Below, piece by piece: positions 20,811 to 31,813 of a DNA stretch of 64,000 bases (position 1 is the stretch's first letter; the number at the start of each line of letters is the position of its first letter). The notes under the pieces are model-generated. The model made no database searches. It was not told the origin of the DNA and worked only from the letters and a program-made list of their open reading frames with translations. The position numbers and the translations under genes are program-made. Origin of the DNA: Perkinsus olseni (lineage: Eukaryota; Perkinsozoa; Perkinsida; Perkinsidae); NCBI GenBank assembly GCA_013115135.1, contig JABANP010000225.1, forward strand, positions 16,905 through 80,904, given 5' to 3'.

Positions 20811-22119
20811 TGCGCGAAGTGATGAGAAATTACTACTGTTTTTATCTAGTGACCGCGATGGGTTTCGGAGAGCCGGGGAATGACCACAGCGTTGATGAAC
20901 CCTCATGCACAGTAACGTGTAATTGTAAGGAGAGCCGAGATTGGGCTTTTTGTGGACATGGTTATGCAGTGGAGATCCTCCTAGGGAAATCTCCAAGGTA
21001 AGCTGACTATAGTACGACCCCACAAAGACCTTGTGATTCTACCATCCGCTACCATCAAACATTTTGACGGTCCAATTTTTGCCCCTCGCATAGTGTCGGC
21101 TGTCTTCATAGGTACATTCCAGAACAACGGAGGCTACCCGGCGTTCGTCGAGGACGCCCCACCGAGCGACGCATTCCACCACTTGCGAGGCACAACTCGG
21201 CAGTGTCAGCTCCTGGTAAATTGCCCTCTCTCTCCGGCGTATCCCGCATGGTAACGGCCATTCCGAATTACTACAAACTCATTGACAGATGTGCCCGAAG
21301 GAGAAAATGAAGATGATGCTCCCGGCGACCAAGACCTGGACAGTAAGACGCTGTCCTGCTCGACGAGTAGTGCTCGCATTACTGTATTACTGTCAGTATT
21401 ACTCGAAACGGAGATCAGCAGTCTTGAAGAATCGGATGAATCAGGAAAGGCGTCTGATGATGATGCTGATAATGGACGAGAAGGTGGGCTGGGTACCATC
21501 CGCTACGTGATAATATCACGTACAATATATGATATTATCATATGTTGTCACAATACGTGTGCGCTCTGACGAGTTAAAGAGTACTCACTGATCAAGACCT
21601 GCTTCAGTTCACAGTGATGAAAAAAGATCGATAAGTGCTTATTGTCCTTTTTTAGGTGTGGACGACTCCAAGTGCTCCGTTCGGTCCCAGGCAACTGAAG
21701 TTTACTCAGCACATAACAAAAGTAGCGTGGCACCGACCCAGGGGAATGGTGGCTCGGAATCATCTGAATCACAACTGGATGATGCTGACAGTACCACGTG
21801 GAGCCGTAACGCTGTGTCTAACCAGAGAGTCGTCAACGAACATTCCACCGATGATGCGTCGCCGGCATCTGACCAGGATGATGCTGACAGTACCACGTGG
21901 AGCCGTAACGCTGTGTCTAACCAGAGAGTCGTCAACGAACATTCCACCGATGATGCGTCGCCGGCATCTGACCAGGATGATGCTGACAGTACCACGTGGA
22001 GCCGTAACGCTCTGTCTAACCAAGGGGTTGTCAACGAGCATTCCGTCGAGGCTGCATGGTCAGTATCAAACCAGGATGACGCGGATAATACCTCATGGAG
22101 TAGAAATTGTTCGATGTAA
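20811..22119 (+). pseudogene. MULE transposase, 3' part with SWIM finger and repeats
   Basis: This continues the exon cut at 14149. It encodes a SWIM zinc finger (CTVTCNCKESRDWAFCGHGY, pattern CXC...CXH), a MULE hallmark, then a GT donor at 21000. Further exons: one near 21111-21210 (YPAFVEDAPPSDAFHHL), an acidic one near 21290-21510 (EESDESGKASDDDADNG) and a last one from about 21656 to the TAA at 22119. The last exon ends in three and a half tandem 33-residue repeats. Acidic, repetitive tails are not part of the usual MULE core. Reading continuity with the 5' part is lost only because of the hAT insertion. Confidence 0.7.
21778..22119 (+). repeat. 99-bp coding tandem repeat (33-aa units)
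   Basis: Units start at 21778, 21877, 21976 and 22075, exactly 99 bp apart; the last is partial and ends with the stop codon. Each begins DDADSTTWSRNAVSNQ and ends SPASDQ. Units 1 and 2 look identical, unit 3 diverges in its second half. The 99-bp period keeps frame. Confidence 0.95.
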
Positions 22120-22312
22120 ATATTTAAATCATGTTTCTTTTCACATCCACCCGCTGTTGCTGTTATCAGTAATAAATGCTGGGTCGTGGGCAGTAGGGAG
22201 GGAGGCTCTAGACTAGAGCCTTGTGCCTAGTGACTAGCCTAGGACTAGAGCCTCTAGTGAGTATCTGCTAGTGAGTATCTGCTAGTAAGTATCATTCTTC
22301 CTTGTCTCGCTG

Positions 22313-22624
22313 CAATGATTCAGCGTATAACTAACTCAAGCTCGCTTCGCTTGGAATAAGGTAAGTTACATTTCGTCGTTCACGTCTTGTCTTGGTTTAA
22401 TGGACGTTGCTTGGATTACAGCATTTTCCTTGGATTACCCCGCAATGCTTGGATTACAGTGGTCAACCCAATGATTCAGCGTATAACTAACTCAAGCTCG
22501 CTTCGCTTGGAATAAGGTAAGTTACATTTCGTCGTTCACGTCTTGTCTTGGTTTAATGGACGTTGCTTGGATTACAGCATTTTCCTTGGATTACCCCGCA
22601 ATGCTTGGATTACAGTGGTCAACC
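22313..22624. repeat. Tandem 156-bp duplication of the MULE right end
   Basis: Two copies, 22313-22468 and 22469-22624, appear essentially identical. Each contains AACTCAAGCTCGCTTCGCTT, CTTGGTTTAATGG and three GCTTGGATTAC-type motifs, the inverted counterparts of the left-end motifs. The outer copy abuts the TCTCAACGAG target duplication. Confidence 0.92.
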
Positions 22625-23432
22625 TCTCAACGAGACATGAACGAGCATGAGTCGTGCTGCATGACGAGCCCCCATCAATTCTCTAGAGCCCGGACCGGGC
22701 CTCGCCAGTCTATGTCTGGTCCTTCATTAATTGACAACCCCACAAGATGAAATCGGAGCCAGTAACCGACTGGTGAGAAATACGAGGCACCTGACCTATC
22801 GAGCCGTTCTACAACCTAATGCAATGCCTCAATGGCTGTAATGGCTGGGACCGTCAGGCCGTACCATAGTACAATGATCCATGCCGCTAGAATAATCACC
22901 GGGCGGCAGGGCACTGTGCCTTAGGCACATAACGAACCCCTTCGGGCCCCCGTCGGCCAGAAGAGGGATTGGCCGAATCACGCTTTCGGCCGCCTTCACA
23001 ATAGAAGAGTGGTAATATGAACACGCTACTGATGACAGATGAAGGATGTCACTTAAGAGTCAGCTGTCACGCGGTGTAACCAGAGTCTCCTGGGTTTCGA
23101 TCTGGCAGATCCGATCTGCCTCTCTCCAGCTAAGACGATGGTCACAGCCCGCGTGGCTCAATAACGCAGTGACTACAGAAGGACTATTGTCACCCGGATC
23201 CGAGCGTCTGAGAGAGTCGAAAAAATGAAATAATAATGATACTCTGTGCCGCAATCAGCATTCATCCAATAAAAAAGCACACTTGAAACCTCGTCCGTTC
23301 TGTAACGGGGCTCAGTTCCAACCGTGTACTCTGAATAGAAAGAGGAGTCTCGGAACACCGAGATGGGCAGGTTCGCGCGATGCGAGTGTGTAGCCATGAA
23401 CATGCCGTTGGGGAGTGGATCTCATGAAGTAC

Positions 23433-24170
23433 TCAGAGCTTCTCGAGGAGCTGTCGAGCGCCTTCAACGGGTATGACAACCGTCACACCTGTGGCGAAGG
23501 TCACGGACGCAAGATCGCGCCCCTTCTTGAGGTTCAAAGCGGGACAAGACTTCTCGACATCATCGAGGTATCTGTCAAGAGCAGCTTGTTCAGTCGGGTC
23601 CACAACATAGTGCACGTAGGGGCGATCAGCGCGGTTGAACTTGAAGATCTCGTAGTGAGAAGGACCTCCATCACACCAGACCTGCATGCGCACACCGCCG
23701 TCGGCGTATATGTCGTAAACCACCTTGAGACGCGGAGCATCGGGAGACCTGTAGAGGTATATGCCTGGATTGATGCCGAACCCGACCCTAGTGAGCAAGA
23801 TTCCTCGGTCTCGGAAGTTGACGGCGATGGAATCAGCGGTCTGGTAATATAAGAAGGCCAAGTCGCCCTTGCGGAACTTTTTTCCTGGAAAGAGTAGGTC
23901 AATGTTGTCGTACCAGTAGTCGACTCCTTTGAAGGTGTTGCGGAAGTCAACCTCGTAGGTGTTACCGGGCCTCTTAAGGAGGTGGTACAGACCGTCAGCG
24001 AAGGCCGGCTTACCATCCACTCTGAAGGTGATACCAACACGATGGTCTTCGTACACACTGAATGCCATATAGAACTCGTTCGAAGAGAACTCGAACCTTC
24101 CGACATCTTGAGCCATCACGCACATCAGCAGCTGAACAACCATCAGCCAAGGTTGAATGAGTTTCATCAT
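23433..24170 (-). CDS. Secreted protein of unknown function, 245 aa
   Basis: A single long frame. I chose the start MMKLIQP because it gives a clean signal peptide (hydrophobic WLMVVQLLMCVMA followed by QDVGRF), although the frame is open 22 codons further upstream. The mature protein is rich in aromatic and charged residues (DFRNTFKGVDYWYDN, GDLAFLYYQTADSIAVNF) with few cysteines (VWCDGG, EKSCPAL) and suggests a beta-rich extracellular domain. No family is recognised. A decayed paralog lies at 30817-31563 in the second X copy. A 9-bp-arm palindrome about 250 bp upstream is conserved between copies and may belong to the promoter. Confidence 0.7.
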   Translation of the reverse strand: MMKLIQPWLMVVQLLMCVMAQDVGRFEFSSNEFYMAFSVYEDHRVGITFRVDGKPAFADGLYHLLKRPGNTYEVDFRNTFKGVDYWYDNIDLLFPGKKFRKGDLAFLYYQTADSIAVNFRDRGILLTRVGFGINPGIYLYRSPDAPRLKVVYDIYADGGVRMQVWCDGGPSHYEIFKFNRADRPYVHYVVDPTEQAALDRYLDDVEKSCPALNLKKGRDLASVTFATGVTVVIPVEGARQLLEKL

Positions 24171-24417
24171 TGGGGAAGTTCTGGCAACCGAACTATCTAT
24201 CAAAAAGCTCCTGTTAGCGAGTGTAGAGCACAAGAGGCTCTGACGAGGTGCTGGAAACTGTAATTCGACCCTGCGGGATCAAAAGGACATTGCTGGCTAC
24301 CCCCAGGCACTGTGTCATTTTTTGTTCATTTACGTTACAGGACAGTGAAGTACAGTAGCTCGAGGGACTCAGGCTGAAAGAGCTGGGAAGAACGAAGGCG
24401 CACCCCACAGGCGATCT

Positions 24418-24436
24418 ATAATACGTTACGTATTAT
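24418..24436. promoter_or_regulatory. Conserved palindrome upstream of the X secreted gene
   Basis: Perfect 9-bp arms ATAATACGT and ACGTATTAT with a one-base spacer. The same 19 bases plus flanks occur at 31814-31832 in the second X copy, although the surrounding sequence has diverged. Position, about 250 bp upstream of the start codon, suggests a factor-binding site; this is inference. Confidence 0.45.
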
Positions 24437-24634
24437 ACGTATGTGCACGCACGAGACAGCGCCTTTATTGACAGCAGATTGCCAGCCTGGGTCCCGTCGG
24501 CCGGTCAGACAGACCGGACTATGCCCCCTTCAGACGACCCTGAATGTCGCTGGTCCTTAATTCCCCATCCAGCGACGTCAAATATCTGTCGGCGTCGATT
24601 ATAACCCCATCCCAGGATTAAACGACGGAGACAC

Positions 24635-25317
24635 TCTCTACGTGACACGTAGTACGTGTCCAGCGGTGTCTACAAGACAGCGCTTGTGGTTTGCTCATGA
24701 CGGGGCGCTTGAAGAATCACTTCAGCCGTTCGTCCGGAACCTCGACTTGATGCTGATTCTCGCCCGATCATCGAGCCTGTGGTCAGGATTATATGCCCCA
24801 TCTCAGATGGGCCATCTGCCGTTGAGAAGTCGACCAGTCCATTGCATGCCATGAGCCGTGAAGCGTGACACACGTTTCGGCTCACTGAGTGAGGCTCACT
24901 CAGACATAGTGATTCAGTGCCAAATTGGCACAGTCAAAGCTGACTCCCAACAGCTGCACGTAACAGTGCACATACAACTATCACAATCGAAATGCGGTAT
25001 TGATAACAGGCGCGCTTCGTGGCACGAAGTTCGTGCGGAGAAATGTGGCGAGTGCACCATGTACAGCCTGTACAGCTCCGGCTGTGCAGTACAGCACCAT
25101 GTACAGAGGGAGCTTCAATTACTCAGTGCAAGGCCCAACTTGAATTGCGTCGTCCGACGACTTAAAGACGAGACCGGTCAGCTCACGCTGATTATCAATG
25201 TTATCATCGATTGATAATTATGCGGAAGCATTGGCAAGGCTGGGGAAGCAATGGCAACTCACATCTGATATGGAGCGGTTGTTCCCGTCCACGCTGCGTG
25301 GACGAGGGGATTCCCCT
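24635..25317. other. No gene recognised
   Basis: Several small overlapping ORFs on both strands, none with motif, signal peptide or splice continuity. GTACAGCCTGTACAG-type short inverted repeats occur near 25060-25105. Confidence 0.4.
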
Positions 25318-25446
25318 CGAGAGTGCTCTGGGGTTTCACTATTTTGGCCTGGGCTTTATTAAATTGCACTGGGGCTTCACTAATTGGGCCTGGGCTTTAT
25401 TAAATTGCTCTGGGGTTTTACTAATTTGCTCTGGAAAAGGTGCACT
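25318..25446. repeat. Subrepeats related to the D2 MITE ends
   Basis: Alternating GGGCTTTATTAAATTGC and GGGGTTTTACTAATTTGC units, ending CTCTGGAAAAGGTG. The same units form the terminal arms of the MITE at 34536-35177. This is probably a truncated or solo-end copy of that element at the left edge of block D1; the second D block has no counterpart at this position. Confidence 0.6.
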
Positions 25447-26024
25447 AGCGCTAGGGGACAGGATTGTGTGAGTGCCCACACAATAGCATGAGTTCACTCC
25501 AACTCAGTGCAAATCCGCTAGACATAGTGAAGCTCCGATGGTATGGAATGAAACTTCAATTTCGTATTGTTTCAAATTGAATCTTTCAATCCGTGCGCTT
25601 CAATTTCGGACAGTACCAAGCTGGTTAACGCGTGGTACGCAGCACGACGCGATGCGTACCACGTGCTCGAGGCGAAGTCTTGAAGGCTGGTACCACCAGC
25701 TCGGACATGAATGTCTCTAAATTATTGTCCTCGCACTTGCCTAAGTTGGATTGACTACTGTGAATCGCAAGTACAGTCTTCAGCCCACTGAAGCGAGCAT
25801 ATGTTAGACAGAGACAGAGAACGATTTTCTCGGGGCAGTGTCCCCGTTGCCTGTTCTCTTCGTATACCCATATTCTGCAGGTATGGATGAAGCCACATAC
25901 CGTCGGTGAAGCCGGCCGTGTAGGGACATTCGACACTAAGGTGCAGCAGTGTTGAATCAGCTGCACAACTAGTGATGAGATCGAAGACTGTCTCATAGAT
26001 GATCCGCTTCCCTCTCGTGTTGGG

Positions 26025-26207
26025 ATGCGTATCTCTGTTGCTACTGGTGTCTCGGCTGGTGTTCGACGTACCCGCCGTTACTGGTCCTCCGGTAGGGTCT
26101 GTGGCGTGCGCAAGTCTGGCGCCCTAGATATCCTATGGGACGCTGCCGAAACGGCTGGCTGTGAAACTGTCCGAGTTGATGAGACTGAATTTAAAGTGTT
26201 GCGATGA
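26025..26207 (+). other. Short ORF next to the relict spliced leader
   Basis: A 60-codon frame (RTRRYWSSGRVCGVRKSGAL) within the D1-specific segment, ending 31 bp before the spliced-leader match. An overlapping frame starting at about 26000 has signal-peptide character (LGCVSLLLLVSRLVF) but stops after about 42 codons. Neither is recognised. Confidence 0.25.
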
Positions 26208-26237
26208 GTTGCATGCTAAGTATTATTCCGTATATAA

Positions 26238-26259
26238 TCCGTAGCCATCTTGGCTCAAG
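26238..26259 (+). other. Relict spliced-leader sequence
   Basis: CCGTAGCCATCTTGGCTCAA followed by G, preceded by T, matches the 22-nt leader DCCGUAGCCAU(Y)UUGGCUCAAG trans-spliced onto dinoflagellate and Perkinsus mRNAs; the CATCTTGG form is that reported for Perkinsus. The next bases are ACCTTAG, with no GT donor, so this is not a functional leader-RNA gene. In dinoflagellates such relicts mark places where a trans-spliced mRNA was copied back into the genome. It sits in a segment present in D1 and absent from D2. Confidence 0.8.
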
Positions 26260-27131
26260 ACCTTAGTTGGGCTATTGCGTTTCCCCAATTAGGATCCAAC
26301 ATAGCGCTAGTACAAGACCCCGTTTCTGCCTTCGTGTACTCGAGTTGAGTTGGCTCATTTACGTTCGGCGTGTCAGGATTACTCGCGTAGTGAACCCGAC
26401 CCGAAGATGTACTGCAACTCAGAAGCAACCACACGTATAGATAATACCCAGGATGACTCGAGTCACCTAGCTATACGATACGTCGACAATCCACGTCCGA
26501 CAACTTAGTTGGACAACTACGTCTGATTACGAAGTTACGAACGTAATCGATCTAGCGAAGCATAGCTTGAAGCACCCGCCCTGCACTACACAAGTGCACA
26601 ATTGTGCAGCGCTGTCCCGATTCCGGCCGAAACCCCACTTCACACCGTCACAGGGGGAAGACGGTGCGTCCCTGCGTGGGTCACGCCGCCAGGAACCCCT
26701 CTTCGATTTATGATACAACTTTTATCCACCCTCCCTGAACCCTGCAAAACCGAGAGGGTGGGTGAGCTCGTCACATCCCAAAGTATGGGGCGGGCTCGAC
26801 GTGTCTAGTGCCATTACCATGGCGAGGCGTTTGGGTCGAATACTCGGCGCTCATGGACTCGCAAGTCCGTGATCGCTTGGATTTCGGCTGACAGCCGATG
26901 GCTGTGCCAGTTTTAGGATACCTCCTCACGGAACTGCCCTCGCCTTAGGTTCCGGCACTAGTACGCCCCACTCCACCTCCCCACACTAAGAGGTTTCACC
27001 ATGAATAAATCATCAAAGCGATACAATTAGTTTCCTGCCGCACATACAGTCGCGTACAACAGTAGACCCTCGTGTAGGTAGTCCGAGATTCCCTGTTTAC
27101 ATGAGAAGTTTCGGCCGGGAAAAGTTGAAGC

Positions 27132-27752
27132 TTGTCCCGAGCGGTTACGCTTATCTGCGCCTCGAGCATGGAGCCAGAGCAATATGCCGTAGCTGCAAGG
27201 TATCTCATCCTTCATCGTATCAGAATTATCGGCAACAATGGCTCCCAATTCACAGCAAACAGGAGTATTAAACTATGCTTATACTCGGAGTACAACCGCA
27301 GTGATTCGTATCCTTGCTCTAACTTTCATGCTAACTGCTATTCCTCTCATGACACCGGGTGCGGTATAAACCCGCGTCCCATACTACACGACCTAACTAG
27401 TAATGGTGGTTGGTATAACTTCAATGGAGATACCGATTAGGCGATGCGTGACTACCCTATTACTAATGACAAGGAATTACCTACAACCTCCCAAACAGGG
27501 TACTCGACCGGTTACAAGCATCAGCAGACATCCCCACATGAAGGTCGTTCGTTTAACTACTGGTGGTACACACCGGAGCGAAGAACCGTCCTCAGCTCAG
27601 TCCGGTTCTTCCATCGGCAGTCTAACACGTCACCCGAAGCACCGTGGAATCTCGACCAAACAACGGCACACGCTGAGATTGCTAAAGCTCTTCCGCGTGG
27701 CGAGATCAATGAGGACAAGGCGAACGCCAACCCCATTCGCGGAGTAGTCTAG
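27132..27752 (+). pseudogene. Unknown ORF of block D, first copy
   Basis: Two in-frame pieces (27132-27440 and 27444-27752) are separated by a single TAG. In D2 the corresponding frame stops elsewhere while another frame (35624-36145) stays open for 173 codons, so which frame, if any, is coding is unclear. In the alternative frame here a stop and small indels break the same protein. No family recognised. Confidence 0.3.
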
Positions 27753-28232
27753 GCTGCCAGTAGAGACGCTGCCTGCAGTGGAAGCTGGCGCACCTGCGTG
27801 GAACGGTTCCACTGGAACCCAGCTAGAGAGAACTCGCAGAAGTTCTGCGGCGGAACTTCAGCCTTGAAAATAAGCGAGATTTGAGTGGACGCTTAGGAAG
27901 CGACAACGACGTTTGAAGTGCTGCCTAACGTCGTCCCTCCAACTAATGTCGTGGGGAAAATCCTGGGCAAACGTGAGGCTACTACGAACTGTCTGACTTT
28001 CTATTCCCAAGTCACGTGACTGACTAAGTGCGTCGGATGCGCTGCATCCACATGCCGAAGGCATGTGGTTCGCGCGAGTGATAAGAACACTACCTCTACA
28101 ATGAATGCTCAGCAACGTGACTCACGTTACGTGAGAAGCTTATCCAAGAAGGAGGCTGCTTCGTTGAAGGGCGGAAACTTGAATGTAAGGGTATTGTTAT
28201 GGTTAGAGTATGTTTGACTTGCGGCCGAGCTC

Positions 28233-29476
28233 AGAGGAAAACTCTGGTGACCAGGACTCGGTCCAGGATTCGGACAAACGAGGCTACCACGAACCGTCCG
28301 ACCTCTCATTCTCAAGCTCACGTTCGGCACGTGCATCGGATGCATCTCGCATCCGTAGTTTGGAATGATCTCGAACCATCACCATAACTGGTGAAACAAC
28401 TGCCAAAGGGCGCAGAAGTTTGCCCTGCCAGCGACTGGCACTCCTCCGTGAAGCCACTACCAAATCACGACGGTGAAGACGATCTGTTCCCATGATAGCA
28501 CCCTGGTTCCTCGCTGATAGTTGACACATCATGCCAAGTTGGCAAGCCACGTCGATGGAAATGGTTCTACGCCACCGATAAGTACACAGTGTACACTCTC
28601 CTCTACAATGAATGCTTAGCAAAACGTGACCTCAATGCTACGTGCGCAGTTTCTCGATCCCAGAGCAGGCAGTGTTTATCTGTCGGAAGGGCGGAAACTC
28701 TAAACAGCAGTATTGTTACGGGTTAGAGTATGTTTGGCTTTGTGGCCGGAGCCCATGCGCAACCGTAGAACTAAAGTAGAAGATAGGGTACGTGTTCGTT
28801 GCGTAGATAAGCATCCCTTTACGGCTTTGCGGAATGTCCTGTCGAAGATTGGTCGATGTCCTGGAAGTCTTGCCACTGCGAGAGTAGGCTCGCCATTCCC
28901 TTCCCGTGGTGATAATTCAGGGCCGTAGTCAGACCAATGAGCCAGCAACGTGAAGTCAATATGACGATTATTATGGCGATGGGCTTCGCCCAGTCAGTAG
29001 TCTGTTACCGTTGATTGGTAATATACTAAATTTATTTCCCGTTATCGGAAATTCCTCGAAATTTCAGGGTGCAGCGGAAAATATCGAAAATTTTCAACAA
29101 CTCTAGCGCACGCCGAAAGAATTCAGCCCCTACGGGCGCTGAACCCCCATTAGCCCAAGCCCTACGGGCGAGCATCGGAGGTGTGCAATTTCTGTGTTAG
29201 ATCGCGATCGAGCTATATCGCCACCAACGGGTCTTTCGAACAGGATACTATTCAACCGAGGACCCGCAGTCCGCCCATCCGCGGGGATGAACCGAGAGGT
29301 GCTCCGTCACCAAGATCTCGAATCGTGCAGAATCATCAGTACGCGCCTGCCAAGTCTGCAGCTTTGTGAGCGAGGCCACTCATGGCGTGAATCCTTCCGG
29401 TGTGAGGTGCCGCAGCAGCACTGCCGCCCGCATAAGATCGGGTGCTCGAAGATTTTCTCCTGTCGAGAATGCTGAA
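28233..29476. other. Repeat remnants, no gene recognised
   Basis: Decayed partial copies of the block-D right end occur here: the GTTAGAGTATGTTTG region of 28200-28235 reappears near 28725-28755, and ACAATGAATGCT followed by AGCAA at 28100 reappears near 28607. Otherwise only short unsupported ORFs. AT-rich TTCCCGTTATCGGAAATTCC near 29035 resembles transposon-end sequence but no partner was found. Confidence 0.4.
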
Positions 29477-30816
29477 ATGGGATGTTGTTAAATCTACGGC
29501 TGGCGCGATAGTCTCCAGCTGGTAACTAACATGATGACTTGCCAAGTCCGGCTAACAGAAAGCGGTAGTGTTCTGCGGTGATAGTCTGTCCCAGTAAAAA
29601 TTTCCGCATTGGAGAATTTTGCGCTAGGACGTTGCACAGCGGCGAGTTTAGCAGTGAAACCCATTGTTACGGAAACAGTCCTGATGTTCCGCATCTAATG
29701 GTACCCGTAGTCCCGCATACTCACGTTCGTCGAGCCCGCAGCGCCGACTCAGGAGGTTCGTAGGAGCTCCGGATCCTCTTTCGGTCCATCCACAGTGGAT
29801 GGTCCATGTCCAACGGTTCAACTCCACCCGCAGGAACCGCGAGCGGAGCTTTAGAACCGAAAAATTTCGGAACTTCTCGTTTTGGAATTTTCTGTCCGAT
29901 TTCTTTCCATCTATCTTGGATCCAACTGATGCGGTGTGATGAACCCGCCACGTTTCCATGTAGTGCTATGCTGTACGAAGGGTCTCAACGAGACATGAAC
30001 GAGCATGAGTCGTGCCGCATGACCAGCCCCCATCAATCTTCTGGAGCCCCGGACCGGGCCTCGCCAGTCTATGTCTGCGTCCTTCATTAATTGACAACCC
30101 ACAAAGACGAAATCGGAGACAGTAATCGACTGGCGTAGAAATACGAGGCACCTGACCTATCGAGCTGTCCTACAGCCTAATGCAATGCTCTCAGAATGGC
30201 TAGCCCCAGCCTGGGGATCAGTCAGGCGGGCCTGACTCCAGGCCGTACCATGGTATAAATCGATCCCTGCCGCTAGAATAATCTCCGGCGGCAGGGCACC
30301 GTGCCTTAGGCACACTAACGAACTCCCCTTCGGGCCCCCGTCGGCCAGAAGAGGGAGGGACTGAATCACGCCTTCGGCCGCCTTCACGATAGAAGAGTGG
30401 TAATATGAACCCGCTGCAGATGACAGATGAAGGATGTCACTCAGAGTCAGCTGTCACGCGGTGCGACTCAGAGTCTCCTGGGTTTCGATCTGGCAGACCC
30501 AATCTGCCCTCTCTCCAGGTAAGACAATGGTCACGGCCCTCGTGGCTCAATCACGCAGTGACTACAGAGGGATTATTGTCGCCTCGTATCCGAGCGTCTG
30601 AGAGAGTCGAAAAATGAAATGATAATGATACTCTGTGCCGCGGTAAGCATTTATCCGATATAAAGCACACTTGAACCACGTCCGTTCTGTAACGGGGCTC
30701 AGTTCCAACCGTGCACCCTGAATAGACAGAGAGTCTCGGAAAACCGAGATGGGCAGATTTGTGCGATGCGACTGTCGCCATGAACGTGCAGTTAGGAGTA
30801 GAACTCATGAAGTACT

Positions 30817-31563
30817 CAGAGCCGCTCGAGGAGCTGTAGAGCGCCTTCAACGGGAATGACAACCGTCACACCTGTGGCGAAGGTCATGGACGCAAGATCG
30901 CGCCCCTTCTTGAGGTTCAAAGCGGGACAAGACTTTTGACATCGGTCGAGGTATCTGTCAAAGAGCAGCTTGTTCAGTCGGGTCCACAAACATAGTGCAC
31001 GTAGGTGGACCATCAGCGCGCTTGAACTTGAAGCGCCTCGTAGTGATAAGGACCCTCCATCACACCAGACCTGCATGCGCACACCGCCGTCCGCGTATAT
31101 ATCGTAAACCCCTTTGAGACTCTGGAGCACCAGGAGACCTGTAGAGATATAGGCCTGGGTTGAGGCCGAGCCCGACCCTAGTGAGCAAGACTCCTCGGTC
31201 TCGAAGCTGACGGTGATGGAATCAGCGGTCTGATAATATAGGAAGACCAAGTCATCTTTGCGGAACTCTTTCCTGGAAAGAGTGGTTGAATACCCCGGTA
31301 CCAGTAGTCGACCCTTCCTTTATAGGTGTTGCGGAAGTCAACCCCGTAGGTGTTACCGGGCCTCTTAAGGAGGGGGTACAGACCGTCAGCGGAGGCCGGC
31401 TTACCATCCACCTCTGAAGGCAATACCAACACGATGGTCTTCTACACACAGTGAATGCCATATGGAACTCGTTCGAAGAGAAGGCGAACCTTCCGACATC
31501 TTGAGCCGTCACGCACATCAGCAGTTGAACAATCATCATCGAAAGTTGAATGAGTTTCATCAT
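30817..31563 (-). pseudogene. Decayed paralog of the X secreted-protein gene
   Basis: Aligned to the intact gene at 23433-24170, this copy keeps the MMKLIQ start and signal peptide (MIVQLLMCVTAQDVGRF) but changes frame several times: after FHMAFTV, again near the GRVDYWY region, and again around 31250. The three frames visible on this strand each hold a different third of the protein. It is unlikely to make a full product. Confidence 0.8.
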
Positions 31564-31813
31564 TGGGGAAGTTCTGACAACCGAACTATCTATCAGAAAG
31601 CTCCTGTTAGGCGATGTAGAGCACAAGAGGCTCTGACGAGATGCTGGAAACTCGTGATTCGACCCTGCGGGATTAGGCCATTGGTGGCTACCCCCAGGCG
31701 CTGTGTCATTTTTGCTCATTTCGTTACAGTAAAGTGAAATATAGTTGCTTGAGGGACTCACAATGAGGCTGAAAGAGCTGAGAAGGACGAAGGTGCACCC
31801 CATAGCGCGATCT

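Larger units (their letters stand above)
493..22624 (+). mobile_element. Nested Mutator-like (MULE) DNA transposon, about 22 kb
   Basis: The element is bounded by a 10-bp direct duplication TCTCAACGAG (483-492 and 22625-22634) that occurs once, uninterrupted, in the second X copy near 29988, so filled and empty sites are both visible. Its ends carry related inverted subterminal sequence: TAATCCAAGC, TTAAACCAAG and GCGAAGCGAGCTTG motifs in the same order read inward from each end. It encodes a transposase with an N-terminal FLYWCH/WRKY-like finger, a MULE-type core and a SWIM finger. A 9-11 bp duplication is typical of MULEs. Size is inflated by an LTR retrotransposon and a hAT transposon nested inside. 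It also carries a 13-exon coiled-coil gene that may be cargo or an element gene. Confidence 0.8.
22625..24634. repeat. Right part of unit X, first copy
   Basis: Matches 29988-32033 with frequent small substitutions and indels. Similarity ends after ACGACGGAGACACTC in both copies (24634 and 32033). It carries the minus-strand secreted-protein gene and its upstream palindrome. Confidence 0.9.
25446..28232. repeat. Duplicated block D, first copy (D1)
   Basis: Corresponds to 33800-36617. Long near-identical stretches exist, for example 27132-28230 against 35518-36616. D1 holds an extra segment at about 25970-26300 absent from D2, and lacks the MITE present in D2. With unit X on its left in both cases, the layout X-D-X-D indicates a tandem duplication older than the MULE insertion. 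Confidence 0.85.

Noticed and set aside
23534..24106. 190-codon minus-strand ORF overlapping the X secreted gene
   Set aside because: Ser/Thr-rich shadow frame; the other frame has the signal peptide and is the one seen in pieces in the paralog.
26238..26260. Functional spliced-leader RNA gene
   Set aside because: The leader is followed by ACCTTAG, with no GT donor, and no intron part or Sm-like site was recognised.
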